A stretch of 8,502 bases of DNA from Planctomycetaceae bacterium (lineage in GTDB: Bacteria; Planctomycetota; Planctomycetia; Pirellulales; Thermoguttaceae). The stretch spans positions 1 through 8,502 of the forward strand of contig JAITST010000209.1 of assembly GCA_031287585.1 (NCBI GenBank), written 5' to 3'. A program made the translations under genes and the position numbers. The notes beneath the pieces were generated by a model. The model searched no databases. It saw only the letters and a program-made list of their open reading frames with translations, and was not told the DNA's origin. This document shows, in pieces, positions 6,231-8,502 of this stretch (positions are counted from its first letter, which is position 1; each line of letters starts with the position of its first letter).

Positions 6231-6767
6231 ATGAATTCCAGATTTTTTGAAATAGAGAACGAAATAGATACCCATTTACAAGCGATTTTTGCCCTACAAA
6301 CGGAAAAGCAAACGCTCATTCAATCGTCGTTCTTTGGCAAAGAAAATGAAGTATCGCTATCTTTCGATGATAACGTCCGAACAATCCGCTGGAACTGCGG
6401 TTCCGTACGGCTATCTCCAAAACCGTATCTGTTTATAAAAATACTCTGGAACGCTCCTCAACATAGAGCGAAGATTGAAACAATCGAACAAAAAGTTTGG
6501 AAACGGAAGAAAGGGGATAAAAAAGAAGTTACAATTAAGACAAAAATCGGAATCAAGAAAGTTACAATAAAATCGAAATTTGTTCCCAAAGGAACTCTAT
6601 TTTCGTTAGTTTGCCGATTGCAAAAGGCATTAAAAAATAGCCGTTTCCCTTATAAAATTCTGTCGCTAAAAAATTTTTCTACGCAGGAAACAAGGGGCTT
6701 CGCCCTAAAATGCAATGACGTTGCAAAGAAAATGCAAACGATAACGAAAACGAGAATGGTACAATGA
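6231..6767 (+). CDS. Small basic protein with OmpR/PhoB-like winged-helix domain, function unknown
   Basis: A 178-residue lysine-rich protein. Residues 5-32 are helical and coiled-coil-like. Residues 50-160 resemble a winged-helix domain of the transcriptional-regulator C-terminal type: strands VRTIRWNCGSVRLS, helix PKPYLFIKILWNAP, helix TIEQKVW (84-90), recognition-helix-like LFSLVCRLQKALKN (123-136), and a final hairpin YKILSL..GFALK. The region between helices is expanded by two in-frame 11-residue repeats (97-107 and 108-118, core VTIK). No receiver or sensor domain is present. The ATG is the only possible start after the in-frame stop at 6198, and it has no Shine-Dalgarno site. The gene is AT-rich and lies between inverted repeats, downstream of the putative RNA. 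DNA binding is an inference from fold resemblance. Confidence 0.65.
   Translation: MNSRFFEIENEIDTHLQAIFALQTEKQTLIQSSFFGKENEVSLSFDDNVRTIRWNCGSVRLSPKPYLFIKILWNAPQHRAKIETIEQKVWKRKKGDKKEVTIKTKIGIKKVTIKSKFVPKGTLFSLVCRLQKALKNSRFPYKILSLKNFSTQETRGFALKCNDVAKKMQTITKTRMVQ
6523..6588 (+). repeat. 33-bp in-frame tandem duplication inside the winged-helix gene
   Basis: GTTACAAT recurs exactly 33 bp apart (6528 and 6561), in a longer diverged repeat that encodes KKEVTIKTKIG then IKKVTIKSKFV. The reading frame is kept, and the repeat adds positive charge between the helices. Confidence 0.6.
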
Positions 6768-6787
6768 TGTACAACATTTGATTGCTC

Positions 6788-6956
6788 AAACTGTAAAAGG
6801 GAATGAGAGATAAATGGTGTTGCGCATGGAGGCACTGAGGTCACAGAGGGAAAAAATTTGTTGTCTTCGTCGTTTTGCTATCATAGTCATTCTCCGTGTC
6901 CACCGTGCCTCCGTGCGCAAAATAATCAATCAACTTGTTATGTTCATTTACAGTTT
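6788..6956. repeat. Imperfect inverted-repeat element (hairpin / MITE-like)
   Basis: The inner arms are R2 (6820-6849) and the complement of 6891-6920, matching at 24 of 30 positions by eye, around a 41-nt loop. Further out, AAACTGTAAA (6788-6797) pairs with TTTACAGTTT (6947-6956). There is no ORF or transposase. The element fills most of the 239-bp gap between the winged-helix gene and the secreted protein gene. It could be a small non-autonomous repeat or a transcript-end hairpin. Confidence 0.6.
6884..6933 (-). repeat. Dispersed-repeat arm R3 (right inverted copy)
   Basis: Read on the minus strand this matches R1 (5807-5848), including the TTGATTG.TTAT lead, TTGCGCACGG and GGTGGACACGGAGA. 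The RNA locus and winged-helix gene therefore lie between inverted copies about 1.04 kb apart. R3 also forms the right arm of the local hairpin element. Confidence 0.7.
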
Positions 6957-7006
6957 ATCATCACCAACATTTTTGATTACGGTTAGGCCGTGATTCATAT
7001 ATTTAC

Positions 7007-8164
7007 ATGGCTATAAATATGAAAAATAACATAAAGAAATCAACACTGATGAAGACCTTGCTGATGAAAACATTTGACACCGCCAAAAAGGCGGTTTTGC
7101 CGTTTGCAATGGTTGCGGCAATGGCGACTTCGGCAGAGGCTCAAAGTCAGTGGGAATGGAATCCGCCCCCTTATACAAACGCATTTTCAACAAATCCATC
7201 AAGAATGTCAAAAAAAGAAACAATGATATTGCAAGAAGTATTTAATAAATATGACCCTAAATTATCAAATGTAGATAAGCTTGCGCGTGTACAATATGAA
7301 AACATTTACGAAGATATGGCGGATAATCTCATTTATGATCTTCAAGATGGTCGGTATATAAATCATTTTTTACTCCGGAATGCCCCACCGGTTGCATACA
7401 AAAATGAAGTTGTTAAAATTTTAAAAGATAAGAAAACGGGTAGTTGTATGAATTTTGCATGTGCTTTAAGTACCGAATTTGACAAACTTAAAATAAATAA
7501 TTGGATTTTAATGCTTGAACGAACGCCACCTAATGAAGGAGGTCATGCAGCAAATTTATTTGAAATCGGTAGCCAATTTTTCGTTGCTGATTTGACAATT
7601 GATACAGCTTACACAGATCGACCTTCGCCATCATCTCAGAAATTACACCCATATCTTACAATAGAACAATTTATGCAAAGAAAAGCACCCCAGAATTATA
7701 AATTTCACTATGCAGCCCGATTTGATGAAAAAAATATGGTATATAATAGAATACCATTAGATGCATTCATTGAGTTACACGACCGGTTAAAAAATGATGA
7801 GAAGTTCAGGGACGCATTTAACGAATACAACAGAACACACCCACGGCCGGGATATGAAAAGGAATTTGAAGAACAAAAGAAAAAGCAAGACGAAGCAGAA
7901 ACAAAGCAACAAAGCGACAATCAAGAAACCCAGATTCAGCAGGTAAATCAACCAGAAAGGCCAACCCCATTGGGGTTTCGTAAACAAATCGAACAAATCG
8001 CAGGCGAATCAGCACAAGTTATCAAGATGGCAACAGCACCTTTTTTACCACAAACAACAGTTCCACCCATCCAGCAAGCCATTTTGAATTTACCATTATC
8101 AGAAACGACCAAGCAAATAAATACAAAGCCGAAATTTGAAAACGATTTAAGTTCCAACCGTTAA
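7007..8164 (+). CDS. Secreted transglutaminase-like (papain-fold) protein
   Basis: A 385-residue protein with a signal peptide: several Lys, then AVLPFAMVAAMATSAEA, with cleavage likely after Ala45. A Cys-His-Asp set is spaced as in transglutaminase-like enzymes: Cys147 in TGSCMNFACALSTEF, His180 in GGHAANLFEIGSQFF and Asp195 in VADLTID. Such folds act as proteases, peptidases or crosslinking enzymes; which applies here is unknown. Residues 285-318 are Gln/Glu/Lys-rich and probably disordered, and the C-terminal 70 residues match nothing I recognise. ATG codons at residues 1, 5, 15 and 20 are all possible starts and none has a clear ribosome-binding site; starting at residue 20 would give the most standard signal peptide. 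The DNA is markedly AT-richer than the minus-strand genes, which hints at different ancestry. A strong terminator follows. Confidence 0.7.
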   Translation: MAINMKNNIKKSTLMKTLLMKTFDTAKKAVLPFAMVAAMATSAEAQSQWEWNPPPYTNAFSTNPSRMSKKETMILQEVFNKYDPKLSNVDKLARVQYENIYEDMADNLIYDLQDGRYINHFLLRNAPPVAYKNEVVKILKDKKTGSCMNFACALSTEFDKLKINNWILMLERTPPNEGGHAANLFEIGSQFFVADLTIDTAYTDRPSPSSQKLHPYLTIEQFMQRKAPQNYKFHYAARFDEKNMVYNRIPLDAFIELHDRLKNDEKFRDAFNEYNRTHPRPGYEKEFEEQKKKQDEAETKQQSDNQETQIQQVNQPERPTPLGFRKQIEQIAGESAQVIKMATAPFLPQTTVPPIQQAILNLPLSETTKQINTKPKFENDLSSNR

Positions 8165-8178
8165 CTTATAAGAAAACA

Positions 8179-8204
8179 AAAAGTCCGCATAAATGCGGAC
8201 TTTT
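8179..8204 (+). terminator. Strong intrinsic terminator after the secreted-protein gene
   Basis: AAAAGTCCGCAT (8179-8190) and ATGCGGACTTTT (8193-8204) pair perfectly over 12 bp around a 2-nt formal loop. The A-run and T-run flanks let it work in both directions. It lies 15 bp after the stop codon. Confidence 0.85.
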
Positions 8205-8411
8205 GACAACTTCTAAAAGCCCCGTTCTCCCGTTTAACAGGATACTAATTTTACGGGGGTCTGCTGTTTTAAGGAATAAAAAACCTTATTTTTACAAAGG
8301 GCAACTTCTAACAACCCATCAAATATAAAAATTTTTGACTCAAACGCTCCCCTCGTCCGAAAAGTTGACAAAATTTCAAAAATTGCGGCAATTTTCCCCG
8401 CTCATTATTCC
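8205..8411. other. Non-coding gap with small hairpins
   Basis: No credible ORF is present. CCCCGT (8220s) can pair with ACGGGG (8250s). TAAGG/CCTTA around an A-rich loop is followed by five T. AAAATTG/CAATTTT lies near 8390. CAACTTCTAA occurs twice (8207-8216 and 8302-8311). None of these identifies a known element. Confidence 0.3.
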
Positions 8412-8437
8412 AAAACCGCTTGAATTAGGCGGTTTTT
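8412..8437 (+). terminator. Second terminator-like hairpin
   Basis: AAAACCGC (8412-8419) pairs with GCGGTTTT (8429-8436) around a 9-nt loop and ends in five T. The symmetry means it could also terminate a minus-strand transcript entering from beyond the right edge. Confidence 0.55.
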
Positions 8438-8447
8438 ACAGAATGCG

Positions 8448-8473
8448 GGCGCAGTATCTCCCTATTTTGCGCC
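8448..8473. other. GC-rich stem-loop near the right edge
   Basis: GGCGCA (8448-8453) and TGCGCC (8468-8473) form a 6-bp stem with a 14-nt loop. No ORF is visible in the remaining bases to 8502. The context lies outside the window. Confidence 0.3.
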
Positions 8474-8502
8474 GGTCAAGCAGACGCACCTGCACATATT
8501 GT

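Noticed and set aside
6059..6250. 63-codon ORF across the terminator of the putative RNA
   Set aside because: It runs through the terminator hairpin and T-run, has no ribosome-binding site and its product shows no protein-like pattern.
5807..6956. Complete insertion sequence
   Set aside because: There is no transposase and no target-site duplication was seen. The only ORF between the repeats resembles a winged-helix regulator.
7708..8157. Minus-strand Phe/Cys-rich ORFs opposite the secreted protein
   Set aside because: They mirror the Lys/Gln-rich coding strand and look hydrophobic only for that reason.

Overview
This window most likely comes from a member of the Planctomycetota, or a PVC relative. 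The evidence is family content: a Tat-exported Gfo/Idh/MocA oxidoreductase, a secreted ThuA protein fused to a DUF6807 (PmoA-like) domain, a sugar-phosphate isomerase/epimerase and a GntP-type permease in one block. No rRNA, tRNA or single-copy marker is present, so the assignment rests on gene families and is an inference.

Positions 1-5640 hold four genes, all on the minus strand. In order of transcription they are the GntP-family permease (4213-5640), the isomerase/epimerase (3036-3860), the ThuA-DUF6807 fusion (337-2919) and the start of the Gfo/Idh/MocA oxidoreductase (1-263, cut by the window edge). They look like a catabolic module for a sugar acid or oxidised sugar. The permease sits in the inner membrane, the isomerase is cytoplasmic, and the other two carry export signals. 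The 352-bp gap between permease and isomerase contains two copies of a 122-bp unit, 150 bp apart.

Positions 5641-7006 are mostly non-coding and change in character. A consensus sigma70-type promoter (5871-5899) is followed about 220 bp later by an intrinsic terminator (6118-6162), with several hairpins and no credible ORF between them. This looks like an independently transcribed small RNA, or a long leader. Next comes a basic protein of 178 aa (6231-6767) resembling the OmpR/PhoB winged-helix fold. RNA locus and gene are bracketed by inverted copies of a 'TTGCGCACGG..ACACGGAG' repeat (5807-5848 and 6884-6933), and a third copy makes a hairpin with the right-hand one.

Positions 7007-8164 encode an AT-rich secreted protein with a Cys-His-Asp arrangement typical of transglutaminase-like/papain-fold enzymes. 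A strong intrinsic terminator follows it. The remaining ~300 bp is non-coding but rich in hairpins.

The strongest candidate for something undescribed is the intergenic RNA plus winged-helix cassette between inverted repeats. The three-part ThuA/propeller-like/DUF6807 protein is second.
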